Assembly (NCBI RefSeq): GCF_001418475.1
Contig: NZ_LIQX01000034.1
Coordinates: 1 to 40,988, forward strand
DNA length: 40,988 bases
Origin: Streptomyces ossamyceticus
Lineage (GTDB): Bacteria > Actinomycetota > Actinomycetes > Streptomycetales > Streptomycetaceae
Direction of reading: 5' to 3'
The notes below the pieces were generated by a model, which worked only from the letters and a program-made list of their open reading frames with translations, searched no databases and was not told where the DNA came from. The stretch's first letter is position 1; each line of letters starts with the position of its first letter. Both the position numbers and the translations under genes were made by a program. Positions 32,355-39,197 of the stretch are shown here, one piece after another.

Positions 32355-33452
32355 GTGGACGTGCAGAAGAAGCTCGACGAGATCGTCTCGGTGGTCTCCG
32401 GCGCCCGATCCATGCCCATGTCGGCCTCGTGCGTGGTCAACCGCGCCGAACTGCTCTCACTGCTGGAGGAGCTGCGCGCGGCCCTGCCCGACTCCCTCGC
32501 CCAGGCGCAGGAGTTGATCGGGGACCGCGACCACATGGTCGAGCGGGCCCGCCAGGAGGCCGAGCGGATCATCGAGTCGGCCCACGCCGAGCGCGGCTCC
32601 CTGATCTCCGACACCGAGGTCGCCCGCCGCTCCCAGAACGAGGCCGACCGCATCCTCACCGAGGCCCGCCAGGAGGCCGAGGACGTCCGCGCCGAGGCCG
32701 ACGACTACGTCGACTCCAAGCTCGCCAACTTCGAGGTCGTCCTCACCAAGACCCTCGGCTCGGTCGGCCGCGGCCGCGAGAAGCTCCTCGGCACCGGCCC
32801 CGGCCTGGACGAGCAGGGCTACGAGGACGAGGACGCCCCCGAGCGCAGCCACGACCCCGAGACCCTGCGCCGCGACGCCGACGCCTACGTCGACGCCAAG
32901 CTCGGCGCCTTCGAGGCCGTCCTCGCCAAGACCCTGGAGGCCGTCGGCCGCGGCCGGCAGAAGCTCCACGGCCGGATCGCCACCGACGACCTCGGCGCCC
33001 TCGCCCTGAACGACGACGGCACCTCCCCGAGGCCCACCAGCGACGCCGACTACCTGGCCGAACTGGCCGCCCTCTCCCCGAGCCCCGCCGACCCGTCCCG
33101 CGCGGTTCCGGAGCAGTCGTCGTACGCCCCGCAGCAGGACGCGTACGGGGCGACGGCCTACCAGCAGGGCCAGTACGGCAGCTACCAGCAGCAGTACGCG
33201 CAGCCCCAGCAGGCAGCGGACCCCTACGGCTACCAGCAGGCCGACCCGTACGCCGTGGGCTACCCGCAGCAGCCGTCGTACGACCCGAACCAGCAGCACC
33301 TGGACCAGCAGCAGTTGGATCAGCAGCACCAGGACCAGCAGGGTCACCAGGGGTACGCGCAGCCCCCGGGGAACGCGCTCGACGAGACGAGTCTCTTCGA
33401 CACCACGATGATCACCGCGGAGCAGTTGCGGCGCTACGAGCAGGGCCGCTGA
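32355..33452 (+). CDS. DivIVA-like coiled-coil protein with a duplicated segment
   Basis: 365 residues from GTG 32355 (VDVQKKLDEIVSVVSGARSM). Residues ~25-125 form a long coiled coil (LLEELRAALPDSLAQAQELI, then ARQEAERIIESAH and ARQEAEDVRAEAD), of the type annotated as DivIVA or ATP-synthase-b-like. A segment is duplicated: ADDYVDSKLANFEVVLTKTL and ADAYVDAKLGAFEAVLAKTL, each followed by a VGRGR(E/Q)KL sequence. The C-terminal ~120 residues are Gln/Tyr/Pro-rich and disordered (YQQGQYGSYQQQYAQPQQ). No membrane segment. Likely a cytoskeletal or polar-growth factor; the exact role is unknown. A second GTG six bases downstream is possible. Confidence 0.8.
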   Translation: MDVQKKLDEIVSVVSGARSMPMSASCVVNRAELLSLLEELRAALPDSLAQAQELIGDRDHMVERARQEAERIIESAHAERGSLISDTEVARRSQNEADRILTEARQEAEDVRAEADDYVDSKLANFEVVLTKTLGSVGRGREKLLGTGPGLDEQGYEDEDAPERSHDPETLRRDADAYVDAKLGAFEAVLAKTLEAVGRGRQKLHGRIATDDLGALALNDDGTSPRPTSDADYLAELAALSPSPADPSRAVPEQSSYAPQQDAYGATAYQQGQYGSYQQQYAQPQQAADPYGYQQADPYAVGYPQQPSYDPNQQHLDQQQLDQQHQDQQGHQGYAQPPGNALDETSLFDTTMITAEQLRRYEQGR

Positions 33453-33459
33453 CAGCGGA

Positions 33460-33489
33460 TTGGGCCGATAGCGAAAGGTCCAGTATCCT
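33460..33489 (+). promoter_or_regulatory. Predicted promoter of the yceD-rpmF-rnc operon
   Basis: TTGGGC (33460-33465), an 18-nt spacer and TATCCT (33484-33489), about 110 nt before the yceD ATG. Confidence 0.45.
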
Positions 33490-33601
33490 GGCTCTTCGGT
33501 CGCGCGTGCGTTCATGCTGTCCGCAGAAGACGCCCGCGATCGTGCGCTGCCCGGAACACCGGGGCGGCGCCCTCCCCCGGATTCGAAGATCGAAAGTTGA
33601 C

Positions 33602-34255
33602 ATGGCTCTGAACGCCCGTCTCGACCACCGCAACCCCCTCGTGTTCGACACGCACGAGCTGGGCCGGCGGCCGGGTGCGATGCAGCGCCTGACGCGTTCG
33701 GTCGACGCTCCCAAGGATCTGGGGATCAAGAGCGTCATCGGAGTGCCGGAAGGCGCCCCGGTGGAACTCGAACTCCGCCTGGAGTCGGTCTTGGAAGGGG
33801 TGCTCGTCACAGGCACCGCCCGTGCCAAGGCCCGGGGGGAGTGCGTAAGGTGTCTGGAGCCGCTGGAGCTGGAGCTCGAAGCGGACTTCCAGGAGATGTT
33901 CTCGTACCCCGACGCCGACGAGCGGGGCCGCGTGATCGCGGAGCCCGACACCGACGCCGAGGACGACGAGGACAGGCTCTTCCTCGAGGACGGCCTGTTC
34001 GACCTCGAGCCCGTGCTGCGGGACGCGGTGGTGCTCGCACTGCCGATGCAGCCGGTGTGCCAGGACGACTGCCCCGGCCTGTGCTCCGAATGCGGAGCGC
34101 GGCTCGCGGACGACCCGGACCACCACCATGACGCCGTCGACATCCGTTGGGCGGCACTGCAGGGACTCGCCGGTTCACTCGAAGATGGCGAGAAGGACGA
34201 GATGAGCGGCGGCGCGACTCAGTCAGCACGCGCCGACGAGAAGCAGGAGAAGTAG
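33602..34255 (+). CDS. YceD/DUF177 family protein, linked to large-subunit rRNA accumulation
   Basis: 217 residues. In bacteria YceD is encoded next to rpmF and affects 23S rRNA accumulation (family knowledge). The core contains [40 protein letters not shown] with a CXXC, and the C-terminal [19 protein letters not shown], which may form a zinc site with it. The acidic stretch [19 protein letters not shown] is also typical. ATG at 33602 ([16 protein letters not shown]). The gene ends 2 nt before rpmF. Confidence 0.9.
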   Translation: MALNARLDHRNPLVFDTHELGRRPGAMQRLTRSVDAPKDLGIKSVIGVPEGAPVELELRLESVLEGVLVTGTARAKARGECVRCLEPLELELEADFQEMFSYPDADERGRVIAEPDTDAEDDEDRLFLEDGLFDLEPVLRDAVVLALPMQPVCQDDCPGLCSECGARLADDPDHHHDAVDIRWAALQGLAGSLEDGEKDEMSGGATQSARADEKQEK

Positions 34256-34257
34256 CC

Positions 34258-34431
34258 GTGGCTGTTCCGAAGCGGAAGATGTCGCGCAGCAACACGCGCC
34301 ACCGCCGGTCGCAGTGGAAGGCTGCGGTCCCCACCCTGGTTGCGTGCGAGCGCTGCCACGAGCCCAAGCAGCAGCACATCGCGTGCCCGTCTTGCGGCAC
34401 CTACAACAAGCGCCAGGTCCTCGAGGTCTGA
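34258..34431 (+). CDS. rpmF: 50S ribosomal protein L32, zinc-ribbon form
   Basis: 57 residues, normal for L32. [20 protein letters not shown] is the family N-terminus, and CERCHEPK with CPSCG gives the two CXXC pairs of the zinc form. GTG start at 34258, 2 nt after the yceD stop; rnc starts 19 nt downstream. The order yceD-rpmF-rnc-mutM-smc is conserved in actinobacteria. Confidence 0.97.
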   Translation: MAVPKRKMSRSNTRHRRSQWKAAVPTLVACERCHEPKQQHIACPSCGTYNKRQVLEV

Positions 34432-34450
34432 GCGGCTGGTGAGAGGCTCC

Positions 34451-35284
34451 ATGTCTGACGCCAAGGCGGAGACCACCGCCAAGAAAAAGGCGGACACCAC
34501 AGCCTCGTCCCACACGCTTCTGGAAGGGCGGCTCGGCTACAAGCTCGAGTCCGCCCTTCTGGTGCGCGCACTCACCCACCGTTCCTACGCGTACGAGAAC
34601 GGCGGTCTGCCCACCAACGAGCGGCTGGAGTTCCTCGGTGACTCCGTCCTCGGCCTCGTGGTCACGGACACGCTGTACCGCACCCACCCCGACCTGCCCG
34701 AAGGCCAGCTGGCCAAGTTGCGGGCCGCGGTGGTCAACTCTCGTGCGCTGGCGGAGGTGGGCCGTGGGCTCGACCTCGGCTCCTTCATCCGGCTCGGCCG
34801 CGGTGAAGAGGGCACAGGCGGCCGGGACAAGGCGTCCATCCTCGCCGACACCCTCGAAGCGGTGATCGGTGCGGTCTATCTCGATCAGGGACTGGACTCG
34901 GCGGCGGAGCTGGTGCACCGCCTGTTCGACCCGCTGATCGAGAAGTCCTCGAACCTCGGTGCCGGCCTGGACTGGAAGACCAGTCTCCAGGAGCTCACCG
35001 CGACCGAAGGGCTCGGCGTACCCGAGTACCTGGTCACGGAGACCGGCCCCGACCACGAGAAGACCTTCACAGCTGCCGCCCGCGTCGGAGGCGTCTCGTA
35101 CGGCACCGGCACCGGCCGCAGCAAGAAGGAAGCGGAGCAGCAGGCGGCCGAGTCCGCCTGGCGTGCGATCCGCGCCGCGGCGGACGAGCGGGCCAAGGCG
35201 GCGGCCGAGGCCACAGAGGCCGCGGAGGCCGCCGCGCGGGCCGCCGAGACCGAGGGCGCGCCCTCGGACGCCGCGTCGGCCTGA
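34451..35284 (+). CDS. rnc: Ribonuclease III (AbsB)
   Basis: 277 residues. Double-strand-specific RNase that processes rRNA and mRNA; in Streptomyces it is AbsB, a global activator of antibiotic synthesis. The catalytic signature [16 protein letters not shown] lies near residue 57, and the second metal-binding region is [15 protein letters not shown]. The C-terminal dsRNA-binding domain runs from [14 protein letters not shown] to [16 protein letters not shown]. An Ala/Glu-rich helical tail ends the protein. ATG at 34451 after GAGAGG. Two strong hairpins in the 246-nt gap before mutM could themselves be RNase III substrates. Confidence 0.97.
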   Translation: MSDAKAETTAKKKADTTASSHTLLEGRLGYKLESALLVRALTHRSYAYENGGLPTNERLEFLGDSVLGLVVTDTLYRTHPDLPEGQLAKLRAAVVNSRALAEVGRGLDLGSFIRLGRGEEGTGGRDKASILADTLEAVIGAVYLDQGLDSAAELVHRLFDPLIEKSSNLGAGLDWKTSLQELTATEGLGVPEYLVTETGPDHEKTFTAAARVGGVSYGTGTGRSKKEAEQQAAESAWRAIRAAADERAKAAAEATEAAEAAARAAETEGAPSDAASA

Positions 35285-35311
35285 CAGTTCGGTGCCCCCT
35301 CTTCGGGGGCT

Positions 35312-35348
35312 GCCGCCCCCGTACCCCCGCTGGGGGTGAGGGGGCGGC
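35312..35348 (+). terminator. Terminator after rnc
   Basis: GCCGCCCCC (35312-35320) pairs with GGGGGCGGC (35340-35348), with an inner CCCCC/GGGGG pairing, followed by TTCC. Confidence 0.65.
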
Positions 35349-35382
35349 TTCCGTACGTCGTCTCGTGCGACCTGTCTCTGGG

Positions 35383-35463
35383 CTGGTCGCGCAGTTCCCC
35401 GCGCCCCTAAAGAGCCAGGGGTCACCCCGTGTTTCAGGGGCGCGGGGAACTGCGCGAGCAACC
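35383..35463. repeat. Streptomyces intergenic repeat, inverted pair (copies 2 and 3)
   Basis: Two copies of the core AGGGGCGCGGGGAACTGCGC in opposite orientation. The arms 35387-35408 and 35436-35457 are perfectly complementary over 22 bp around a 27-nt loop. The transcript would form a long hairpin between rnc and mutM. A single copy is at 22573-22623. Confidence 0.8.
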
Positions 35464-35530
35464 ACAGAGCACCCGCAGCCGCCCCACGACAACAACCCAC
35501 CCTCTCTCGGCTCATCCTCCGGAGGACCCC

Positions 35531-36391
35531 GTGCCAGAACTGCCCGAGGTCGAGGTCGTCCGGCGGGGACTGCAGCGGTGGGTCGCCCAGCGCACCGTCG
35601 CCGACGTCGAGGTGCTGCACCCGCGGGCGATCCGGAGGCATCTGGCCGGGCCCGAGGACTTCGCGCACCGGCTCAAGGGGCACCGCATCGGTGAGCCGAG
35701 CCGGCGCGGCAAGTACCTGTGGCTGCCCGTGGCGGACACCGGGACCGCCGTTCTCGCGCACCTCGGCATGAGCGGCCAACTGCTCGTGCAACCGCACGAC
35801 GCGGCCGACGAGAAGCACCTCAGGATCCGGGTCCGCTTCGCGGACGACCTGGGCACCGAACTCCGCTTCGTCGACCAACGCACCTTCGGCGGCCTGTCGT
35901 TGCACGACACCGCCCCCGACGGTCTGCCGGACGTCATCGCGCACATCGCCCGCGACCCCCTGGACCCGCTGTTCGACGCGGAGGGGTTCCACCAGGCACT
36001 GCGCCGCAAGCGCACCACCATCAAACGGGCCCTGCTCGACCAGTCGTTGATCAGCGGCGTCGGCAACATCTACGCCGACGAGGCGCTGTGGCGCGCCCGG
36101 ATCCACTACGAACGCCCGACCGCCGGCTTCACCCGCCCCCGCACCACCGAACTCCTCGGCCACGTACGGGACGTGATGAACGCGGCCCTCTCGGTGGGGG
36201 GCACGAGCTTCGACAGCCTCTACGTCAACGTCAACGGCGAGTCGGGGTACTTCGACCGCTCCCTGGACGCGTACGGGCGTGAGGGACTGCCCTGCCGCCG
36301 CTGTGGCACACCGATGCGGCGGCGGCCCTGGATGAACCGCTCCAGCTACTTCTGCCCGACGTGTCAGCGGGCCCCGCGGGCCTCGTCGTAG
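35531..36391 (+). CDS. mutM: Formamidopyrimidine-DNA glycosylase
   Basis: 286 residues. It removes 8-oxoguanine and FapyG and nicks the abasic site. The N-terminus [14 protein letters not shown] places the catalytic Pro2 and Glu3 after Met removal. [10 protein letters not shown] and [20 protein letters not shown] (helix-two-turn-helix with the DNA-binding Asn) follow. The C-terminal zinc finger is [13 protein letters not shown] and [11 protein letters not shown] at 35531 is fixed by the PE requirement and by GGAGG upstream. The 3' end overlaps the convergent HxlR gene by 28 nt. Confidence 0.97.
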   Translation: MPELPEVEVVRRGLQRWVAQRTVADVEVLHPRAIRRHLAGPEDFAHRLKGHRIGEPSRRGKYLWLPVADTGTAVLAHLGMSGQLLVQPHDAADEKHLRIRVRFADDLGTELRFVDQRTFGGLSLHDTAPDGLPDVIAHIARDPLDPLFDAEGFHQALRRKRTTIKRALLDQSLISGVGNIYADEALWRARIHYERPTAGFTRPRTTELLGHVRDVMNAALSVGGTSFDSLYVNVNGESGYFDRSLDAYGREGLPCRRCGTPMRRRPWMNRSSYFCPTCQRAPRASS

Positions 36392-36804
36392 CGCGCCCGG
36401 GCCCGCAGCACGTCCTCCATACGCTCCTCCACGCAGACGATGAGGGAGAGCAGCCGCTCGGAGACCTCGTGGCCGAGCGGAGTGAGGGTGTAGTCGACGC
36501 GCGGCGGGTTCGTGGGCTGCGCCTCACGGTGGACCAGCCCGTCGCGCTCCAGCGCGTGCAGGGTCTGGGAGAGCATCTTCTCGCTGACGCCGTCGACACG
36601 CCGCCGCAGCTCGTTGAAACGCAGCGACCCCTCGTGCAGCGCGCCCAGCGTCAGCGCGCCCCAGCGGCCGGTGACGTGCTCCAGGGTGCCCCGGGAGGGA
36701 CAGTTCCTGGCGAAGACGTCGAAAGCCAGGTCGTCGAAGTCCCGGTCGTCCGCATCCGCGGAGGCCTGCGCGGGCGTCACGGCGGTCTGCGCGGCTGATT
36801 CCAT
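36364..36804 (-). CDS. HxlR-family transcriptional regulator
   Basis: 146 residues from ATG 36804 ([11 protein letters not shown]). The winged HTH shows [39 protein letters not shown] and [20 protein letters not shown], then [14 protein letters not shown], all typical of HxlR/DUF24 regulators, many of which sense aldehydes or redox through the N-terminal Cys. One Cys stands at the usual position. An in-frame ATG at 36837 lies inside the palindrome and is less likely. No divergent gene exists, so the operator at 36827-36864 probably serves autoregulation. The 3' end overlaps mutM. Confidence 0.9.
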   Translation of the reverse strand: MESAAQTAVTPAQASADADDRDFDDLAFDVFARNCPSRGTLEHVTGRWGALTLGALHEGSLRFNELRRRVDGVSEKMLSQTLHALERDGLVHREAQPTNPPRVDYTLTPLGHEVSERLLSLIVCVEERMEDVLRARARYDEARGAR

Positions 36805-36826
36805 GCCCCGAGAATACTCCGAAGCA

Positions 36827-36864
36827 GCGCTAACCATAAGGTTGCACTAACTCATGGTTAGCGC
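36827..36864. promoter_or_regulatory. Palindromic operator of the HxlR gene
   Basis: GCGCTAACCAT (36827-36837) and ATGGTTAGCGC (36854-36864) form a perfect 11-bp inverted repeat with a 16-nt spacer, 22 nt upstream of the HxlR start. The centre is AT-richer, as in a promoter. Confidence 0.65.
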
Positions 36865-36921
36865 CTGCTGGGCCCGTGGAGGCGGGAGAGCGGGGCCCGG
36901 AAGCCCTTTCCCAGGGTCGGT

Positions 36922-37887
36922 TCAGTAGCCGAAGTCCTGGGTCCACCACGGGCCGCCGTCGCCCAGGTGCACTCCCACGCCCAGCGTCTTGAAGTCGCAG
37001 TTCAGGATGTTCGCGCGGTGGCCGGGGCTGTTCATCCAGGCCTCCATGACCGCCTCGGCGGTGGCCTGGCCGCGGGCTATGTTCTCGCCGCCGAGGCCGG
37101 TGATCCCGAGGGCCGCGGCACGGTCCCAGGGGTCCTTGCCGTCGGGGTCGGTGTGGTCGAAGAAGCTGCGCAGGGCCATGTCCTCGCTGAACACCTCGGC
37201 CAGCTTCGCCAGCGAGCTGTCCGCCGCGACCGGGTTGCAGCCCGCCTTCGCGCGCTCCTCGTTCACCAGCTGGAGGACGGCCGCCTCGGCCTGGGTCGCC
37301 GCGGAGATCTGCCCCGGAGGAGTGCCCTTCTCCTCCTTCTGCTTGGGAGGCTTGGCGGACGGCTCCTTGGTCTTCTCGGAGCCCGACTCCTTCTCCGGCT
37401 TCTTCTCGGGCTTCTCGGACGGCTTCTTGGACGGGGCCGGGGTCGCCGACGGAGAGGCCTCGCGCTCGGCGTCGCGGCTCGTGGACTGGTCCTCGCGCTG
37501 CTGCGCGGCGCCGTCCGCGCCGCCCTGCTGGGCGGGCGCACCCGTGGGTGACCCGGCGGGCACCACGGCGTCGGGGCTGCTGCCACCGCTGACGGTGTAC
37601 TTGTCGCCGCCCGGCAGGACCCCGGTGGCCACCGCGGCGGTGCCGATCGCGACGGCCGCGGAGACGCCCAGCAAGCCCGTCTTCACAGGCGTGACGGTCC
37701 TCTTCTTACGACGACGCGAACCGCCCCCGCGCGACGCGGCCTGGGCGTCGGCCTCCAGGAACTCGGCGAACCCGTACAGGTTCTCGGGCCCGTAGTGCGG
37801 CTCCTCGGCGGCGAAGCCCGTGTTCGTGACCCCGGTGGCGCGGCCCCTGGCGGCGCGGCCGGCGGCGGAGCGTCGGTGGCGTCCCAT
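36922..37887 (-). CDS. Membrane-anchored CAP-domain (SCP/PR1-like) protein
   Basis: 321 residues from ATG 37887 (MGRHRRSAAGRAARGRA), with GAGGAAGG upstream. A basic cytoplasmic segment of ~70 residues ends in RRRKKRTVTPVK, followed by one membrane helix (TGLLGVSAAVAIGTAAVATG). A long Ser/Pro/Lys/Glu-rich linker crosses the wall region. The C-terminal ~125-residue CAP domain starts AEAAVLQLVNEERAKAGCNP and has FFDHTDPDGKDPWDRA, GENIARGQATAEAVMEAWMN, SPGHRANILNCDF and WWTQDFGY. Bacterial CAP proteins are extracellular; their activity is mostly undefined. The promoter region carries repeats at 37923-37950 and 37967-38003. Confidence 0.92.
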   Translation of the reverse strand: MGRHRRSAAGRAARGRATGVTNTGFAAEEPHYGPENLYGFAEFLEADAQAASRGGGSRRRKKRTVTPVKTGLLGVSAAVAIGTAAVATGVLPGGDKYTVSGGSSPDAVVPAGSPTGAPAQQGGADGAAQQREDQSTSRDAEREASPSATPAPSKKPSEKPEKKPEKESGSEKTKEPSAKPPKQKEEKGTPPGQISAATQAEAAVLQLVNEERAKAGCNPVAADSSLAKLAEVFSEDMALRSFFDHTDPDGKDPWDRAAALGITGLGGENIARGQATAEAVMEAWMNSPGHRANILNCDFKTLGVGVHLGDGGPWWTQDFGY

Positions 37888-37922
37888 GTCCTGGCCTTCC
37901 TCGTCCTTGCGGTGTCCCTGCG

Positions 37923-37950
37923 TCAACGTTGGGGGGTGCTGTCAACGTTG
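37923..37950. repeat. Direct repeat before the CAP-domain gene
   Basis: TCAACGTTG occurs at 37923-37931 and 37942-37950, 19 bp apart, about two helical turns. Each contains the palindrome AACGTT. Candidate regulator sites. Confidence 0.4.
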
Positions 37951-37966
37951 TGATCGTCGTCTTCAC

Positions 37967-38003
37967 GAATCTCACACGAAGGAGTGAGTTTCATATGAGA
38001 TTC
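37967..38003. promoter_or_regulatory. Inverted repeat between CAP-domain gene and acyP
   Basis: GAATCTCA (37967-37974) and TGAGATTC (37996-38003) form a perfect inverted repeat with a 21-nt spacer in an AT-richer segment upstream of the CAP-domain gene and 75 nt before acyP. Confidence 0.4.
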
Positions 38004-38078
38004 ATTGGGTGGGGACGGTACAGCATGGCGCCAGGGGAGGGTGAGACCCAGGAGACATTGGCCCGTTAGCGTGCACTC

Positions 38079-38360
38079 ATGAGCGAGGATGTGCGACTGG
38101 TCGCGTGGGTGCGCGGACGGGTACAAGGTGTGGGTTTCCGCTGGTTCACCCGGGCCAGGGCCCTGGAGATCGGGGGCCTGAGTGGTTTTGCTCTCAATTT
38201 GGCCGACGGGCGGGTGCAGGTGGTCGCCGAGGGCTCTCGCGGAGCGTGTCAAGGGCTGCTGGAGTGGCTCCAGAGTGACGACACGCCCGGGCGCGTGGAC
38301 GGCGTCACCGAGATCTGGGACACACCCCGCGGTGGCTATGACGGCTTCGCCATCCGCTGA
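38079..38360 (+). CDS. acyP: Acylphosphatase
   Basis: 93 residues. It hydrolyses carboxyl-phosphate bonds of acylphosphates. The signature [16 protein letters not shown], with the catalytic Arg in GFR, lies near residue 15. The second signature is [17 protein letters not shown] with the catalytic Asn. ATG at 38079 ([13 protein letters not shown]). No clear ribosome-binding site precedes it, so the mRNA may be leaderless. Confidence 0.96.
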   Translation: MSEDVRLVAWVRGRVQGVGFRWFTRARALEIGGLSGFALNLADGRVQVVAEGSRGACQGLLEWLQSDDTPGRVDGVTEIWDTPRGGYDGFAIR

Positions 38361-38759
38361 CGCCGACTGCGAAGCGCGGTGAACGCGAGGGGCAGGGTGC
38401 GCCACGGGCATATGCCAGGTGCATGTACAGAACAGAAATGTGCAGGTGGTTGCCAAGAAGGTGCCGTCATGGCAAGCTCCGCGACAAGGATGATCCCCTC
38501 GCCCCCACGGCCAGGAGAGGCCCCGGAACCGCCGCAGCGCCGCCCGTTCAGGGCCGCGCGCCACCGGGATGCCCGCCAATACGGGGCGTGATCGTGTTGA
38601 CCGTCAAACTTTTTGGTGAGACGCTGAAAGCCCCGCGCACCTTAGCTGTTTGGCATGGAGAACGGCAGCAAAAACTCAACAGTGCCAAGCACCACGGGTG
38701 CGATTCCCTCACGACCCACACCGCTTCGGTCGGTCACTCAGTGTGGAGGACCATCCATC
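38361..38759 (+). other. 399-nt gap between acyP and a small coiled-coil gene
   Basis: No secure gene. A 40-codon frame at 38469-38591 starting MASSATRMIPSPPRPGEAP, with AAGAAGG 7 nt upstream, is possible but has no recognisable features. The TTGACC at about 38595 resembles a -35 box. The downstream gene could start in frame at 38655 (MENGSKNSTVPS). Confidence 0.4.
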
Positions 38760-38963
38760 ATGGCAAAGGCGCTTCTCGGTTACGTCGGCGGCTCCGACCC
38801 GCGACTCCTCGCCGAGATGCGACGGCTCCAGCAGCGTGTCCAGGACCTGGAATCCGAGCTCGTACGGATCCAGGCCGAGAACGACGCGCTGACGGCTGCC
38901 GCTTCTCACGACTCGCTTATGGAGAGCATCGACGCACACCAGGCGGAGCCTGCGCTCACCTGA
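38760..38963 (+). CDS. Small coiled-coil protein, 67 aa, function unknown
   Basis: MAKALLGYVGGSDPRLLAEM is followed by a single predicted coiled coil, RRLQQRVQDLESELVRIQAE, and an acidic C-terminus. ATG at 38760 has GGAGG 10 nt upstream; an in-frame ATG at 38655 would add 35 polar residues. I recall similar short proteins at this place between acyP and smc in Streptomyces, but know of no function. It has its own terminator at 39039-39069. Confidence 0.82.
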   Translation: MAKALLGYVGGSDPRLLAEMRRLQQRVQDLESELVRIQAENDALTAAASHDSLMESIDAHQAEPALT

Positions 38964-39038
38964 TCACTGCATCGCATCGCACGACTACGACAGCAGTGGT
39001 TGGGCTGCCCGTATCAACCGCTAAGTTGTCAGATCTGC

Positions 39039-39069
39039 AAGGGACGCCTTCCTGAGGCGTCCCTTCTTT
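39039..39069 (+). terminator. Terminator with T-rich tail
   Basis: AAGGGACGCC (39039-39048) pairs with GGCGTCCCTT (39056-39065), followed by CTTTCTT. Confidence 0.85.
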
Positions 39070-39197
39070 CTTCCCCCGCGCTTCCCCTACGCTTCAAAGT
39101 TGTCCCACCCTCTTAACGTCTGATGTGCCCTGCGTGTTCATGGGCGAAACCGCGCGCTCATGGAGTGAGACAAGGCCGAGAGGTAAAGTCCAGCGCC

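Noticed and set aside
38469-38591. 40-codon frame between acyP and the small coiled-coil gene
   Set aside because: It has a plausible ribosome-binding site but a proline/arginine-rich sequence without recognisable features; too weak to call as a gene.
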